Positions 27,881-36,813 of a stretch of 64,000 bases of DNA are shown here, in pieces. The stretch is from Oscillatoria princeps RMCB-10 (GTDB taxonomy: Bacteria > Cyanobacteriota > Cyanobacteriia > Cyanobacteriales > Oscillatoriaceae). How positions within the stretch are numbered: position 1 is the stretch's first letter; each line of letters starts with the position of its first letter. Location of the stretch: NCBI GenBank assembly GCA_019359235.1, contig JAHHHT010000002.1, positions 372,001-436,000 of the forward strand. Direction: 5' to 3'. The position numbers and the translations under genes are program-made. The notes below the pieces were generated by a model. It did no database searches. It saw nothing but the letters and a program-made list of their open reading frames with translations, and was not told the origin of the DNA.

Positions 27881-28128
27881 CTACAGCTGTTCTGGGTCAA
27901 TCCCCTTTTCTCGCAATCGCTCTATCAGCGCTTGATAGCGCTGTTGCTCCTGTTCCCGCAGAGCCCGTTCCTGTTCGAGTTGGGCGAGTGCTTGCTCAGC
28001 CCGCCGGCGCTCCTGCTCGCGCAGCTGATCGAGTTCCACCGGCGTCAGGAACCGCTGGTTGTCAGGGCGATAAATCTCCAGAGTGTCTTCTTTGAGCTCA
28101 AACCGTATCCCCAGGAGAGGACTGACCC
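27881..28128 (-). pseudogene. 3' fragment of a Uma2-family gene (second cassette copy)
   Basis: The minus-strand frame reads GIRFELKEDTLEIYRPDNQ, RFLTPVELDQLREQE and ends LIERLREKGIDPEQL-stop, nearly identical to the C-terminal third of the intact Uma2-type gene at 35818-36612. The upstream ~165 codons, including the nuclease core, are missing; in their place are four copies of a 26-bp repeat (28129-28232). It holds the same position after a PLD gene as its intact paralogue, so it is the decayed third gene of cassette B. Confidence 0.88.
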
Positions 28129-28232
28129 CAAAGTTTGTAGTAGGGCTTTAGCCCAAAAGTTTGTAGTAGGGCTTTAGCCCAAAAGTTTGTAGTAGGGCTT
28201 TAGCCCAAAAGTTTGTAGTAGGGCTTTAGCCC
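28129..28232. repeat. Four tandem copies of a 26-bp repeat
   Basis: Each unit is AAAAGTTTGTAGTAG followed by GGCTTTAGCCC, with a GGGCTTTAGCCC palindrome; the copies are identical apart from the first base or two. Diverged units occupy the equivalent place in the other cassette (36621-36739). The array truncates the Uma2 fragment. Confidence 0.92.
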
Positions 28233-28260
28233 TACCGATTGGCACCTGATTTGAAGATAG

Positions 28261-28281
28261 GGACAGGCGAGACGCCTGTCC
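28261..28281. repeat. GGACAGGCG palindrome
   Basis: GGACAGGCG-aga-CGCCTGTCC followed by TACGGGG, the same element as at 671-691, 838-858 and 36777-36797. It lies 18 bases beyond the PLD stop and can fold as a hairpin. Confidence 0.8.
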
Positions 28282-28298
28282 TACGGGGATAGCGCGGA

Positions 28299-30233
28299 TT
28301 ATTTCTTATTTTTGCCTTTAGGTTTTGAGGGAGTTTTACCGGCACCTTTGGAGTTGCTCACCGGCGGGTTTTGAGCGGGTGCGCAGGTGGAGATAAATTG
28401 CACCGGCTCTTCGGTAGCCGGCTGAGCGATGCCAAGGCGGACGAACTCTGCCCAAGCTTCATCACTCAACAGAGTTAAAGCCGTCTCGCGATTTTCACCG
28501 GCAATCGCGCCAACAACTTTCTGCCACCCTTCCCGCAATGAGTCAAGATTCGGGTCTTCTGCTGAAATCTGACTCAGCAAAGAAAGTGCTGTGCCGAAAC
28601 ACGCTGAATCGGGCGATATTTTTTTCGACCTCAGCCCCTGAAGCACAACTTTCAGCCACACCGGCATAAGTTCCAGCCAGTTGTCTTCCAGCAGCCGGTT
28701 GAGCGCCATTTCCTCCATCCCCAGCGCACCCCACATGCAGAGAGGAGATTCAGCGAGTGCCGGCTCGCAGTTTCGCACAGCTTCATGCCATAATTGCTGT
28801 GCGTGGGATTGGAACCGGCTGGCGAGAGAGTTGTAAGCTTCCTGAACTGTTTCGGGAATCGTGACTTTATATACAGTCTCGCCGCGTGGCAATCTGTCGC
28901 CGCGATAGGAGAGCCAGTTGTGGGAACCGCACAAGTGGATTTTCCCATCCACGACTACTTCCTTGGCGTGAGAATTTCCCAGCCAAAATACCTGGACAGC
29001 CGGCAGCCCCTCCGGCGTCTTAACTTCGCGCAGCTTCGCCTCAACTTCCGGTGGTATTGGTCGGTCTTCATCCTCCTGTCTGCGGGAAATTCCATGACCA
29101 ATCATAACCCACACTCCCCGGTTTCCCAGATTCTGGAGGATTTGAATAAATTCGCTATCTACCACTTCCTGAGTCACCCAAGGGGAATAAATCAGGATGT
29201 CGTGACAGCCAGACTTGAGAGTCTCTAAAAAAGTTGAGCGGATCTGACTGTCGCGCAGGAGGACAGCACTGCCGGTCGCTTGGTTTTCCTGGGGCGGAGC
29301 TATCTCCCCCAAAGCCCGCATTTCTCTGACGCTATCCAGCGCTTTTTGCCGAATCTTTTCCAGTCGGGCTTCCACCTCTTGATTTTTCCGCTCCGCAATT
29401 GAGTCGCGCTCACGTGTGAGGCTTTCTTGGGAAACCTCACACAAGTCTGCCAGCGAAAGTTTGTTTTGAGATTCAAGCTCTTTGAGCCTGTCGGACGCTT
29501 TTTCTAAAATTTGCTTGCCGCGCCTGACTTGCAGGGTAAAATTGTCTTCTAAAACATCCAAAATCAGGAAAATAGACAGAGTTTGCCAGATTTCTTCAGT
29601 TTCACCGGCAGCGCTAGCGCTGGTGACAATTTTGCCCTGTTCAGGAACGTGCAGCCCCAGACCTGAAGCCTGAACCCGCTGCTGCACTTCCTCAAGCGGT
29701 AATTCAGACACATCCCCAAACCGGCTCTCAAGTTTGATAAAGTCTTCCAAGTTTGGGAGGTCTACCTGTGCTGAATCTAGGGGAGAAAGCCGAAAGACCG
29801 TGGTTTCCTGCAAGGGGTCATCCAGAGCGTAAAGCTGGTGAAGTTTGGGGGACTGCGGGACAGACCCTTTCTGGTAGAATTCACGCCCTTGAGGGGTGAG
29901 TGCAATGGGCGCTCCGGGTGCGACTTCCAACGTCTGCAATACCTGAAGAGTTGCGGTAGTGTTGCGCACGAATAGAGGGTCTAGCCCCAGGACACTCGCC
30001 AATTCATTTTCTGTTGGGGGTGGGGAAAGTTCAAAGCTGGCGCGGAGTATGAACTCCTCAAGGACGTTGAACTTGCGAGGCTCTGTGACGGTCACGTCTA
30101 CCGGCGTTTGGAACACTTTATAGCGAAACTGGCGCGCCGCCAAGACTGACAAACCCGGGCTTTGCTTCTCAATTTGCTCCGCCCAGACACTGAGTTCCGA
30201 GGCAATGGGTTTATCCGAGGATGCTGGAAACAT
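28299..30233 (-). CDS. Phospholipase-D-family protein of helicase-PLD cassette B
   Basis: 644 residues. The N-terminal ~130 residues (RKFNVLEEFILRASFELSPP through ITLTPQGREF-like ALTPQGREFYQ) look like a winged-helix or similar small domain; a middle region with a coiled coil (DSIAERKNQEVEARLEKIRQ) leads to the PLD domain: DILIYSPWVTQEVV, then HAKEVVVDGK (His422, HxKxxxxD) and GSHNWLSYRG. Only one HKD motif is seen, so a nuclease would need to dimerise, as in Nuc/BfiI. A basic Lys-rich tail (SKPKGKNKK) could bind nucleic acid. ATG 30233 has GGAGAA six bases upstream. It follows the helicase by about 200 bp on the same strand and is probably its partner; nuclease activity is inference. Confidence 0.85.
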   Translation of the reverse strand: MFPASSDKPIASELSVWAEQIEKQSPGLSVLAARQFRYKVFQTPVDVTVTEPRKFNVLEEFILRASFELSPPPTENELASVLGLDPLFVRNTTATLQVLQTLEVAPGAPIALTPQGREFYQKGSVPQSPKLHQLYALDDPLQETTVFRLSPLDSAQVDLPNLEDFIKLESRFGDVSELPLEEVQQRVQASGLGLHVPEQGKIVTSASAAGETEEIWQTLSIFLILDVLEDNFTLQVRRGKQILEKASDRLKELESQNKLSLADLCEVSQESLTRERDSIAERKNQEVEARLEKIRQKALDSVREMRALGEIAPPQENQATGSAVLLRDSQIRSTFLETLKSGCHDILIYSPWVTQEVVDSEFIQILQNLGNRGVWVMIGHGISRRQEDEDRPIPPEVEAKLREVKTPEGLPAVQVFWLGNSHAKEVVVDGKIHLCGSHNWLSYRGDRLPRGETVYKVTIPETVQEAYNSLASRFQSHAQQLWHEAVRNCEPALAESPLCMWGALGMEEMALNRLLEDNWLELMPVWLKVVLQGLRSKKISPDSACFGTALSLLSQISAEDPNLDSLREGWQKVVGAIAGENRETALTLLSDEAWAEFVRLGIAQPATEEPVQFISTCAPAQNPPVSNSKGAGKTPSKPKGKNKK

Positions 30234-30430
30234 CAATTATTCTCCATTCTATCAAAAAAGTTGGCAGTCGCGCGCGAACGCCGGTGGGAGCGCGGGGAAA
30301 CTAAGCTGTTAGGCTTTTAATGTGCATGTGGTCGAAAGGAGGCAGACCCTCCAGAAACCCGGTTTCTTAAAGAAACCGGGTTTCTCAGTACCTCGGAAAC
30401 CGGGTTTCTCAGTACCTCGCTCCCCAACTA
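30234..30430. repeat. Repeat cluster between helicase B and PLD B
   Basis: Contains AAGCTGTTAGGCTTTTAAT (from about 30303), a GAAAGGAGGCAG module, and a GAAACCCGG/CCGGGTTTC palindrome whose second arm plus CTCAGTACCTCG is duplicated (30353-30395 and 30396-30419). Confidence 0.8.
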
Positions 30431-33400
30431 TCAGCTGAGAAGGCTGGAAACATCAACGAGTCCTCCCTGCCGGCGCACAACGTTTGAAACTTCGGAGTAC
30501 ATCCTGCCGGCTTGGCCAGGATGCTGGGTGAATAGGGAGTGGCACCCCACAATCACCAGCAGTTCTTGAGCGCGAGAGAAGGCGACATTCACCCGTTCGG
30601 GCTTTTTGGCAAATCCAACTTTTCCTTGGCGGTTGTTTCTAACCATGCTGACGATTACGACCTGACGTTCCATTCCTTGGAAGCGGTCAACTGTGCCGGT
30701 GCGAATGTGAAGGGAAGGGAAAAGCTGAGGGTCTAAGCGCTCGTCGATCAGTTCGAGCTGAGCGAGATAAAAGGTGATGATGCCTATTTCTTTCCGGGGT
30801 TCACCCAAGGCAATCTTGGGTGCCCACGCGGCTTCCATCTGCTGGCACAAGCGTTCAATAACATCAACTTCCCGAACGTTGAAAGGCGACGTTCCCTGCT
30901 TTTGCTCTTCAAACCCTTCGCTGAGAGGCATCTGAACCCAGATGAGATGCTGGTGTTCTTGGATAATTTCTCCTGCAAGATTGTGTGCGCGTTGCTGGTC
31001 GGGAGCCGGCAGGCCGCATTGCAGCCGGTGTTGGTAAAACTGATTGATGGCTGCCATAATGCTGGGGTGCATCCGGTACTGTACCGTCAGCATCCGCTTG
31101 ATGCTGTCTGCAGCCGCCTCAAATTGCAGCTTGAACAGTGATTCTTCTAGAAAACTCAGTTCGGATGCGGCAATTTCCATCTCTCGGGCAATATCTTCTA
31201 CCGTGCTTTCATTGAGCATGGGTGGCAGCTGCTGGTGGTCGCCGACCAGTACCAACTTTTTGCCTTTCAAAGCGGGGATGAGCAACTCGGGAGGAGTGCA
31301 TTTACTGACTTCATCAATAATCACGACATCGAAGTTTTTAAATTCTTCGGAAAACTCGCGGCGAGCGGCTTGCACGCAGGTGATGCCAATGACGTTGGCA
31401 CTGTCCAGGTAAATTTGCTTCAATTCGCTGCGATCTTGCGCTGAGGGGTTGCGCAGTTTTTCAATCCAGTCTTGAACGAGGTTCTGGTACCGGCTGAGGT
31501 AAGCTTCTTCCTGAGCGAGTTCGTTTTGCCAAGCGTCAAACTGAGCCTTGATTTGGCGCAAAAAGTCGGGGGCGAACAGCCCCGCAGAGGGAACCGCCGG
31601 CTTGACGCGCTCGGGGATTGCGTCCCACGCTTCTTGCCACCAAGTTCGCTCTGCCATTAAAGTTTCTGGCAGGTTCTGCTGTTGGAGTTGAACCTCAATC
31701 TTGCGGAGTTGGCTTTGAGACTCTGCGAGCGGTATTTGAGCGGTTTCTTTTTCTTGTTGCAGGCTATAAACGCGCTCGTTCAGACGGTTTTTGCATAACG
31801 ACAGTACAGCAAAAGGCTCTAAGGAGGAAATCAAGGTTTCTAGTTGACTGGTTTGACTTTGCCAGGAACGCACTTGCGCCGAGAAGTCAGGTGCGGTTGG
31901 CAAAATTTCTGAGGGAGTGCGAAGACCCCGCTCAGCAAGTATGCGCAACTTCTCAGGGACTTGGGGCAGCTGGTAAAGTTCTTGCAAGAGTTGGACAACG
32001 CGGTTAAATTTGCCCTCAGCGTTTTGACGCGCCATTTCCGCCTGAGTGTGAGCGGCTGATCCTTGCATATTGAGGTTGGCAGCCAATCTCTGAAGCTCAT
32101 TGAACTGCTGTCCGAGATGCTGGAGCGTTTTTTCTGTTTCAGCTTTGACTTGTAGCGCGTATGTGCGAGCCTCAATGATGGTGTTAATTACCTCTTGTGC
32201 GAGCCGGTTGAGAGTGGACTCGATATTTTTCGGTTCCCATGAGGCAGCGTACACCTGTTGCATTTCCCTCAAAAACTCGCGGGCGCTTTCAACCACAACT
32301 TGCCGCTGAGTTTTGGTGAGGCGCGGATAAATGCTAAATCTTTCGGCAATTTCGAGCGAATTAGCCCGGTGGTTTGCTGACAGCACCACTGGCGGCTGGG
32401 TGAGACTCCTGTGCAAAAACTCACTGAAGCGAAACTGCTTCCCTGGTGCGTCGCTAAAACCATTCTGCGCTTCATAAGAGAGCGCCTTTCCCAATCGCTC
32501 CCAATCTGGCATATCATCAATAGGGGTTGTTCCATAGCTGGGAACAAGTCGCAAGTTGGCTGACTGGGCGAGCGCCAGCAAGCTCTGCGGTAATTGCAGC
32601 AGAGAATCTGTGAGCGGCTGGCGCTCTTGCAAACATCTCTTCAAGAGATTGTACACTCTAGGCGGACTGGCATGCAGCCAGATATCAACTTCTTTTATAA
32701 GTGAATCTATAGCAGATTTTTTCTTTTCTCGCTCCCCGATTTGTTGCTCTAGGTTTTTCTGCTTTGCTAGCAGTTGCCGGTAGTCGCTTCGCAGCCGGTT
32801 GACGCCGGCAGAGTCGCGATCGTCAACCCGCACGGCTTCCTCAAATTCTCTCAGGGCTGCAGTCGCGTCATTTGCAGCAGCCAATGCCGTCCGAGATTCA
32901 GATATCGAAGAAGCTACAGTCTCGCGCAGCCATGCTGCTAGACCAAATGAGCCACAGCGAGGGTATTCAAAGCCGAGTTCCTTAGCCAGCTTGAGAGCGT
33001 CTTTAACTGTGTTGATAAAGCTTCGCACAGAACTGTCGCCACCGGCATGAGGCTGGAGACGCGACAAAAAATCGACGGTTGCGGGATCTTGCCAGTCCAC
33101 TTTCGCCGCAGACAGCAAGGCTTCCAACTCCGAGATCAGAGATTCGACCTCGCTCTGCTGCATTTCGGCTTGCGTGCGGGCTTTTTCTTGGGCTTCACAG
33201 TTTGCCTCTAAAGTTGCCTTGCGCTCTTGCAATTCTTTCTGAAGAGCTTGGAACGCTTCTTCCGCTTGGAGATAATTAGCAAATCGCTCCGCTGAGGCCA
33301 GCAATTGACGGTACAGGTCAACATTTTCGCGCCGCTTTGCCAGACCTTTTTCGCAGTCGCCGGCAGTATCTCCCAGCCATTTGCCTATTACTTGGTCTTC

Positions 33401-35428
33401 CAGGAAGGGCTGGCCCTCTTCTTGCACTTTATCTGCTTTTCCCTTTCTCAACGCGCGAATCGCCGGATTGTGAACTAACCGGCTCAAGGCGTTATCTACT
33501 GCTAAATTCGCTTGAGAGGCGATCAGGGTGCGTCCCCCCCGCAAGGCAACTTGATAGCAAATCTCAGCAATCACGGTGGTTTTGCCGGTTCCGGGTGGCC
33601 CTTGGATGAGAACCATATCCGGCGCTGAAAGGACTGCTTCTACTGCTGCAATTTGGTCAGGATTAGCAGAGGGAAGCAGCAAATTCTCCGGTCGGAGGTT
33701 GACTGTTTTTTTCGGCGGTCGAGCCTTAGAAGCCTCGAATAAAAACTGGCCCAAATAGGGATTTTGGGAGCGACCGTTTCGCAAGTCGGTTAAGGCTCTT
33801 TCTTTCTGCTTAATCTGGCTGATTTCACCAAAAGCCTCGAAAAACAAGAAACCACTTGCCGGCAGCTGGTAGTGCCCTTCGGCAATGCGTTCAACCATAT
33901 CGGAGTCAAGCATCACGCGAATCTTGCCCTGTTCGGAGTCTACCTCTGCGATTCTGCCCAACTTCTCTCCATCCCGTCCGCCTCTGCCTTCGGGAGAGGA
34001 CTTGAACAGCTTGACTTCTTCCTTTCGCGCCTGAAAAGCCCGCTTCCAAAACTCTTCTCCTGCTAAGGAATTTTCAGCTGAGCCATCAATAGTTGCCTCA
34101 GCCGCCTCAATTTCAAAGGCGATTCGCCGGGTAGACGCGCCATAGTTGTGGCTCAGGAAAGGCACGCAAAACTGACGCGCCTCTGCGATGCGCCGCTCAA
34201 TTGCCACAAAGGCTGTCCACGCTTGCAGCTGTTCTTGTGTGGGCACATGCTCGCCGCACACCGGCACCTTTGCCATGCGAGTCAGTGCTGAGCGCGGCAC
34301 ACCCATTCCAGACTTGTAACTTGGGCGCAGGCGAATGCGGGACAGCACAGCAAAACCATCTGCTTGTCCCCTGTCTGGCAAAACTAAACGAGCGGACAGC
34401 AACCGCAAATCGCCAGATCCATCTGAGGATACAACTGCGAATAAGCTCAAAGTTTTTTCTCGCTCCTCAAGCACTGCCGGCAATTTAACACCCTGCCGGT
34501 CTGTCGCAATTGTGAGTTCCCATCTCTCCTCTCCCGGCTCTTGCCCTTTCCCCTTGCGGCGCACATAGAAGAGTCTTGGCTCGTTTCCCAATATCTCCGA
34601 CAATATATCTTCGGCACGATTGCGCCGAGCTGTGAATTCGGCATAGCTTTCTAGGGCAGCTTTGCCTTCCATATCGCGGATTAAATTCTGGAAAGCCGCC
34701 GCTGTCACGAACTGGTAGCCCCACTCTTCGGAACTTAACCCGTCTTCTTTAGCCGTCAAGGGCGGAATATTACTTCCCTTCGCTTCTAGGGGAGGGGTTA
34801 GGAGAGAGGTCTTTTTAATTTTGGCGGCAACCGCAATCTCTCGCCTTCCCTCTGGTGTCTCCAGCAAGAGATCGCCGGCCAAATTTGTCCCCGCCGGCAC
34901 ATCTTCGGAATTCAGCACAACCTCTAAATTATGCACTCCAGGCGACAGGTGAGAAGTCTTCACCTGCAGCCAACTTAAATCGCATAAAACCTCGCATGGT
35001 GCGCCCACTTGCATCGGCCAAGAACGTTCCACCTGCCGGTTTGTCTCTATCTCCCCAAAATCCAGCACTGCCGGTATGTCCCAGCTCGCTCCTTCCCACT
35101 GGACATTCTCAGCTATTCCGCGCAATTTTACCTGATTCAAAATAGGAGAAGTGCCCGCACCGGCAGACAGCACCACAGCGCCGGTGTCCCCTCCCACAGT
35201 CCGCTCAATTGCCAAATTTTCCAGCCGCACTCCTGGCACTTCAATCACCAGTGCCGGCTCATCAACCGCCCAAATTACTGTATCTGTGCCGGTGCCGCGA
35301 ACCGTAATAGATTTGTCGATTGTGAGTGGCCCTTTGTACTCTCCTGGCGTCAAGCCAATCTCGTCCCCATCTCGGACAATTTGCAGCAAATCGGCCAAGT
35401 TAGAGGGATCGGCTGGGAAGGTTGGCAT
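30431..35428 (-). CDS. Giant UPF1-like SF1 helicase with N-terminal beta-helix and Ig-like region (cassette B)
   Basis: 1665 residues. Residues 1-110 (DLLQIVRDGDEIGLTPGEYK, LTIDKSITVRGTG, VRLENLAIER) have the periodic pattern of a right-handed parallel beta-helix; 115-205 (VLDFGEIETNRQVERSW...WLQV...VPAGTNLAGDLLLE) resemble an Ig/BACON-like domain. The helicase core has GPPGTGKTT (about 610-618), SQANLAVDNAL (Ia), IIDEVSKCTPPELL (II, about 1371), VGDHQQLPPML (III), TVQYRMHPSI (IV), GTVDRFQGMERQVVIVSMVR (V) and ERVNVAFSRAQ (VI), the COG1112/DNA2-UPF1 pattern. A very long coiled-coil insertion separates motifs Ia and II. GGGAG precedes ATG 35428. It probably works with the PLD protein downstream in phage defence; this is inference from domain pairing. 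Confidence 0.88.
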   Translation of the reverse strand: MPTFPADPSNLADLLQIVRDGDEIGLTPGEYKGPLTIDKSITVRGTGTDTVIWAVDEPALVIEVPGVRLENLAIERTVGGDTGAVVLSAGAGTSPILNQVKLRGIAENVQWEGASWDIPAVLDFGEIETNRQVERSWPMQVGAPCEVLCDLSWLQVKTSHLSPGVHNLEVVLNSEDVPAGTNLAGDLLLETPEGRREIAVAAKIKKTSLLTPPLEAKGSNIPPLTAKEDGLSSEEWGYQFVTAAAFQNLIRDMEGKAALESYAEFTARRNRAEDILSEILGNEPRLFYVRRKGKGQEPGEERWELTIATDRQGVKLPAVLEEREKTLSLFAVVSSDGSGDLRLLSARLVLPDRGQADGFAVLSRIRLRPSYKSGMGVPRSALTRMAKVPVCGEHVPTQEQLQAWTAFVAIERRIAEARQFCVPFLSHNYGASTRRIAFEIEAAEATIDGSAENSLAGEEFWKRAFQARKEEVKLFKSSPEGRGGRDGEKLGRIAEVDSEQGKIRVMLDSDMVERIAEGHYQLPASGFLFFEAFGEISQIKQKERALTDLRNGRSQNPYLGQFLFEASKARPPKKTVNLRPENLLLPSANPDQIAAVEAVLSAPDMVLIQGPPGTGKTTVIAEICYQVALRGGRTLIASQANLAVDNALSRLVHNPAIRALRKGKADKVQEEGQPFLEDQVIGKWLGDTAGDCEKGLAKRRENVDLYRQLLASAERFANYLQAEEAFQALQKELQERKATLEANCEAQEKARTQAEMQQSEVESLISELEALLSAAKVDWQDPATVDFLSRLQPHAGGDSSVRSFINTVKDALKLAKELGFEYPRCGSFGLAAWLRETVASSISESRTALAAANDATAALREFEEAVRVDDRDSAGVNRLRSDYRQLLAKQKNLEQQIGEREKKKSAIDSLIKEVDIWLHASPPRVYNLLKRCLQERQPLTDSLLQLPQSLLALAQSANLRLVPSYGTTPIDDMPDWERLGKALSYEAQNGFSDAPGKQFRFSEFLHRSLTQPPVVLSANHRANSLEIAERFSIYPRLTKTQRQVVVESAREFLREMQQVYAASWEPKNIESTLNRLAQEVINTIIEARTYALQVKAETEKTLQHLGQQFNELQRLAANLNMQGSAAHTQAEMARQNAEGKFNRVVQLLQELYQLPQVPEKLRILAERGLRTPSEILPTAPDFSAQVRSWQSQTSQLETLISSLEPFAVLSLCKNRLNERVYSLQQEKETAQIPLAESQSQLRKIEVQLQQQNLPETLMAERTWWQEAWDAIPERVKPAVPSAGLFAPDFLRQIKAQFDAWQNELAQEEAYLSRYQNLVQDWIEKLRNPSAQDRSELKQIYLDSANVIGITCVQAARREFSEEFKNFDVVIIDEVSKCTPPELLIPALKGKKLVLVGDHQQLPPMLNESTVEDIAREMEIAASELSFLEESLFKLQFEAAADSIKRMLTVQYRMHPSIMAAINQFYQHRLQCGLPAPDQQRAHNLAGEIIQEHQHLIWVQMPLSEGFEEQKQGTSPFNVREVDVIERLCQQMEAAWAPKIALGEPRKEIGIITFYLAQLELIDERLDPQLFPSLHIRTGTVDRFQGMERQVVIVSMVRNNRQGKVGFAKKPERVNVAFSRAQELLVIVGCHSLFTQHPGQAGRMYSEVSNVVRRQGGLVDVSSLLS

Positions 35429-35469
35429 GGGTACTCCCTGATAGGTGATGGTGTGATGTTGACCTTTTT

Positions 35470-35499
35470 ATAATAAAGCCGCACCATCGCTCTTGTCAA
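35470..35499 (-). promoter_or_regulatory. Sigma70-like promoter of helicase cassette B
   Basis: On the minus strand TTGACA (35494-35499), 18-base spacer, TATTAT (35470-35475), about 40 bases before the helicase ATG. The same boxes and spacing occur before the paralogous helicase (43227-43256), and the flanking sequence has diverged more than the boxes. Confidence 0.75.
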
Positions 35500-35817
35500 G
35501 ATAAATTTCAAATTTTTTCCGGCACTGCCGGCACACCTGCTTTGTCCTCTTCCCGGCAATTGTGCCGGGAATGTTCCCCTAAGAGGGTTTAGGGGCGAGT
35601 TCGACGACTTTCCCTATTAGCTACTCCCTTTAACCGGCAGCCGCTTTTACCACATATCGATCCCCGGTGCAAGATGTCAGGTAGGGTAAGAAACGGGGTA
35701 AGAAACCGGGTTTCTTTTACTGGGGAAGCCAATATGTAATGGCACACAGCTAAAAGAAACCCGGTTTCTAGATCCTTGACGTTTTCTTTAGAATTGATTT
35801 CCCAACCGGCACTCGTG
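35500..35817. other. Junction between the two duplicated cassettes
   Basis: 35606-35681 is a 76-bp block closely matching 43512-43587, the same distance class upstream of each helicase promoter; it marks the right end of the duplication. Between 35699 and 35770 two GAAACCGGGTTTC-family arms form a large inverted repeat. The block at 35606-35681 reads in one minus frame as SICGKSGCRLK, but no start or gene is apparent. Confidence 0.65.
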
Positions 35818-36612
35818 TTACACCTGTTCTGGGTCAATCCCCCTTTCTCGCAATCGCTCTATCAAAGCTTGATAGCGCTGTTGCTCCTGTTGCAGTTGGG
35901 CAAGTGCTTGCTCAGCCCGCTGGCTTTCTTGCTCAGCCCGCTGGCTTTCTTGCTCAGCCCGCTGGCGCTCTTGCTCAGCCCGCTGGCGCTCTTGCTCAGC
36001 CCGCTGGCGCTCTTGCTGGCGCAGCTGATCCAGTTCCACCGGCGTCAGGAACCGCTGGTTGTCAGGGAAATAAATCTCCAGGGTGTCTTCTTTGAGTACA
36101 AACCGTATCCCCAGACGAGGACTGACCCAACCGTCGATCAGCTCAATCTCTTCTAAGTTGTTCCCATTCCGCAGCAAGCCGGTCAGTTCCACTGTGTCTG
36201 GGTCATAGATGTAATATTCCTCAACGCCATAGCGCTCATAAAAAAGCAGTTTCTTGGTCATCGCTGTGACGGTGTTGCCAGGGGAGAGGATTTCAAACAC
36301 CACCTGTGGGGGAATGTTTGCTTCTTCCCACTGTTTGTAGGAACCTCTGTCGCCTTTTGGTCTGCCAAACACAACCATGACATCCGGCGCTTGCCGGTGG
36401 AGACTTCCCCGGAGGGGATACCAGAAAAGATCGCCGGCGATGAATACATCGGCGATGGCGGCAAACAGGATTTCCAGGTTTTCCTTGATAGTTACAATCC
36501 AGCGGAATTGCTTCGTGTTGTCTGCCATTGGCTGTCCGTCGCTGTCGGGGTAGGTGATTTCTGCTTGGGTTTCAGGTTGCAGTTGCTGTACCATGCCACT
36601 AATCTCACTCAT
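35818..36612 (-). CDS. Uma2-family (DUF820) PD-(D/E)XK nuclease-like protein of cassette A
   Basis: 264 residues. The core has HRQAPDVMVVFG (Asp), PPQVVFEILSPGNT (Glu) and TKKLLFYERYGVEEYYIYDP, the usual Uma2 restriction-endonuclease-fold pattern; Uma2 proteins are very numerous in cyanobacteria and mostly uncharacterised. After LTPVELDQLRQQE the C-terminus is a heptad repeat, QERQRAE or QESQRAE, encoded by five 21-bp units (35907-36011), then a coiled coil ending GIDPEQV. The start at ATG 36612 (MSEISGMVQ) is preferred; the frame extends to 36639 only through a GGGCTAAAGCCC repeat. ATG 36594 is an alternative. It follows the PLD gene by about 200 bp. A truncated copy lies at 27881-28128. Confidence 0.87.
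   Translation of the reverse strand: MSEISGMVQQLQPETQAEITYPDSDGQPMADNTKQFRWIVTIKENLEILFAAIADVFIAGDLFWYPLRGSLHRQAPDVMVVFGRPKGDRGSYKQWEEANIPPQVVFEILSPGNTVTAMTKKLLFYERYGVEEYYIYDPDTVELTGLLRNGNNLEEIELIDGWVSPRLGIRFVLKEDTLEIYFPDNQRFLTPVELDQLRQQERQRAEQERQRAEQERQRAEQESQRAEQESQRAEQALAQLQQEQQRYQALIERLRERGIDPEQV
35907..36011. repeat. Five 21-bp units encoding heptads in the Uma2 protein
   Basis: Units of CTTGCTCAGCCCGCTGG plus CTTT or CGCT; each adds seven residues to the C-terminal coiled coil. Copy-number change would alter coil length without a frameshift. The B copy of this region has only one such unit. Confidence 0.85.
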
Positions 36613-36620
36613 ACTTTTAT

Positions 36621-36739
36621 TGTAGGGCTTTAGCCCCAAGTTCGCAGTTGGGCTTTAGCCCAAAAGTTAGTAGTTGGGCTTCAGCCCAAATTTCGTAGTT
36701 GGGCTGAAGCCCAAAGTTCGTAGTAGGGCTTTAGCCCAA
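36621..36739. repeat. Diverged tandem GGGCTTTAGCCC repeats
   Basis: About five 24-26-bp units, each with a GGGCTTTAGCCC, GGGCTTCAGCCC or GGGCTGAAGCCC palindrome and a GTTCGTAGT- or GTTAGTAGT-like spacer. It is the counterpart of the array at 28129-28232, followed by the same ATTGGCACCTGATTTGAAG sequence. Confidence 0.85.
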
Positions 36740-36776
36740 TCGATTGGCACCTGATTTGAAGATAGGGACAGGCGAG

Positions 36777-36797
36777 GGACAGGCGAGACGCCTGTCC
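36777..36797. repeat. GGACAGGCG palindrome downstream of PLD A
   Basis: Same element as at 28261-28281 in the equivalent place of the other cassette, here preceded by a partial duplicate of its left arm (GGACAGGCGA). Confidence 0.8.
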
Positions 36798-36813
36798 TAC
36801 GGGAGAGAGCGGA

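Noticed and set aside
28129-28232. CRISPR array
   Set aside because: The four 26-bp copies abut with no spacers; the 21-bp array at 6541 also lacks spacers. No cas genes are present.
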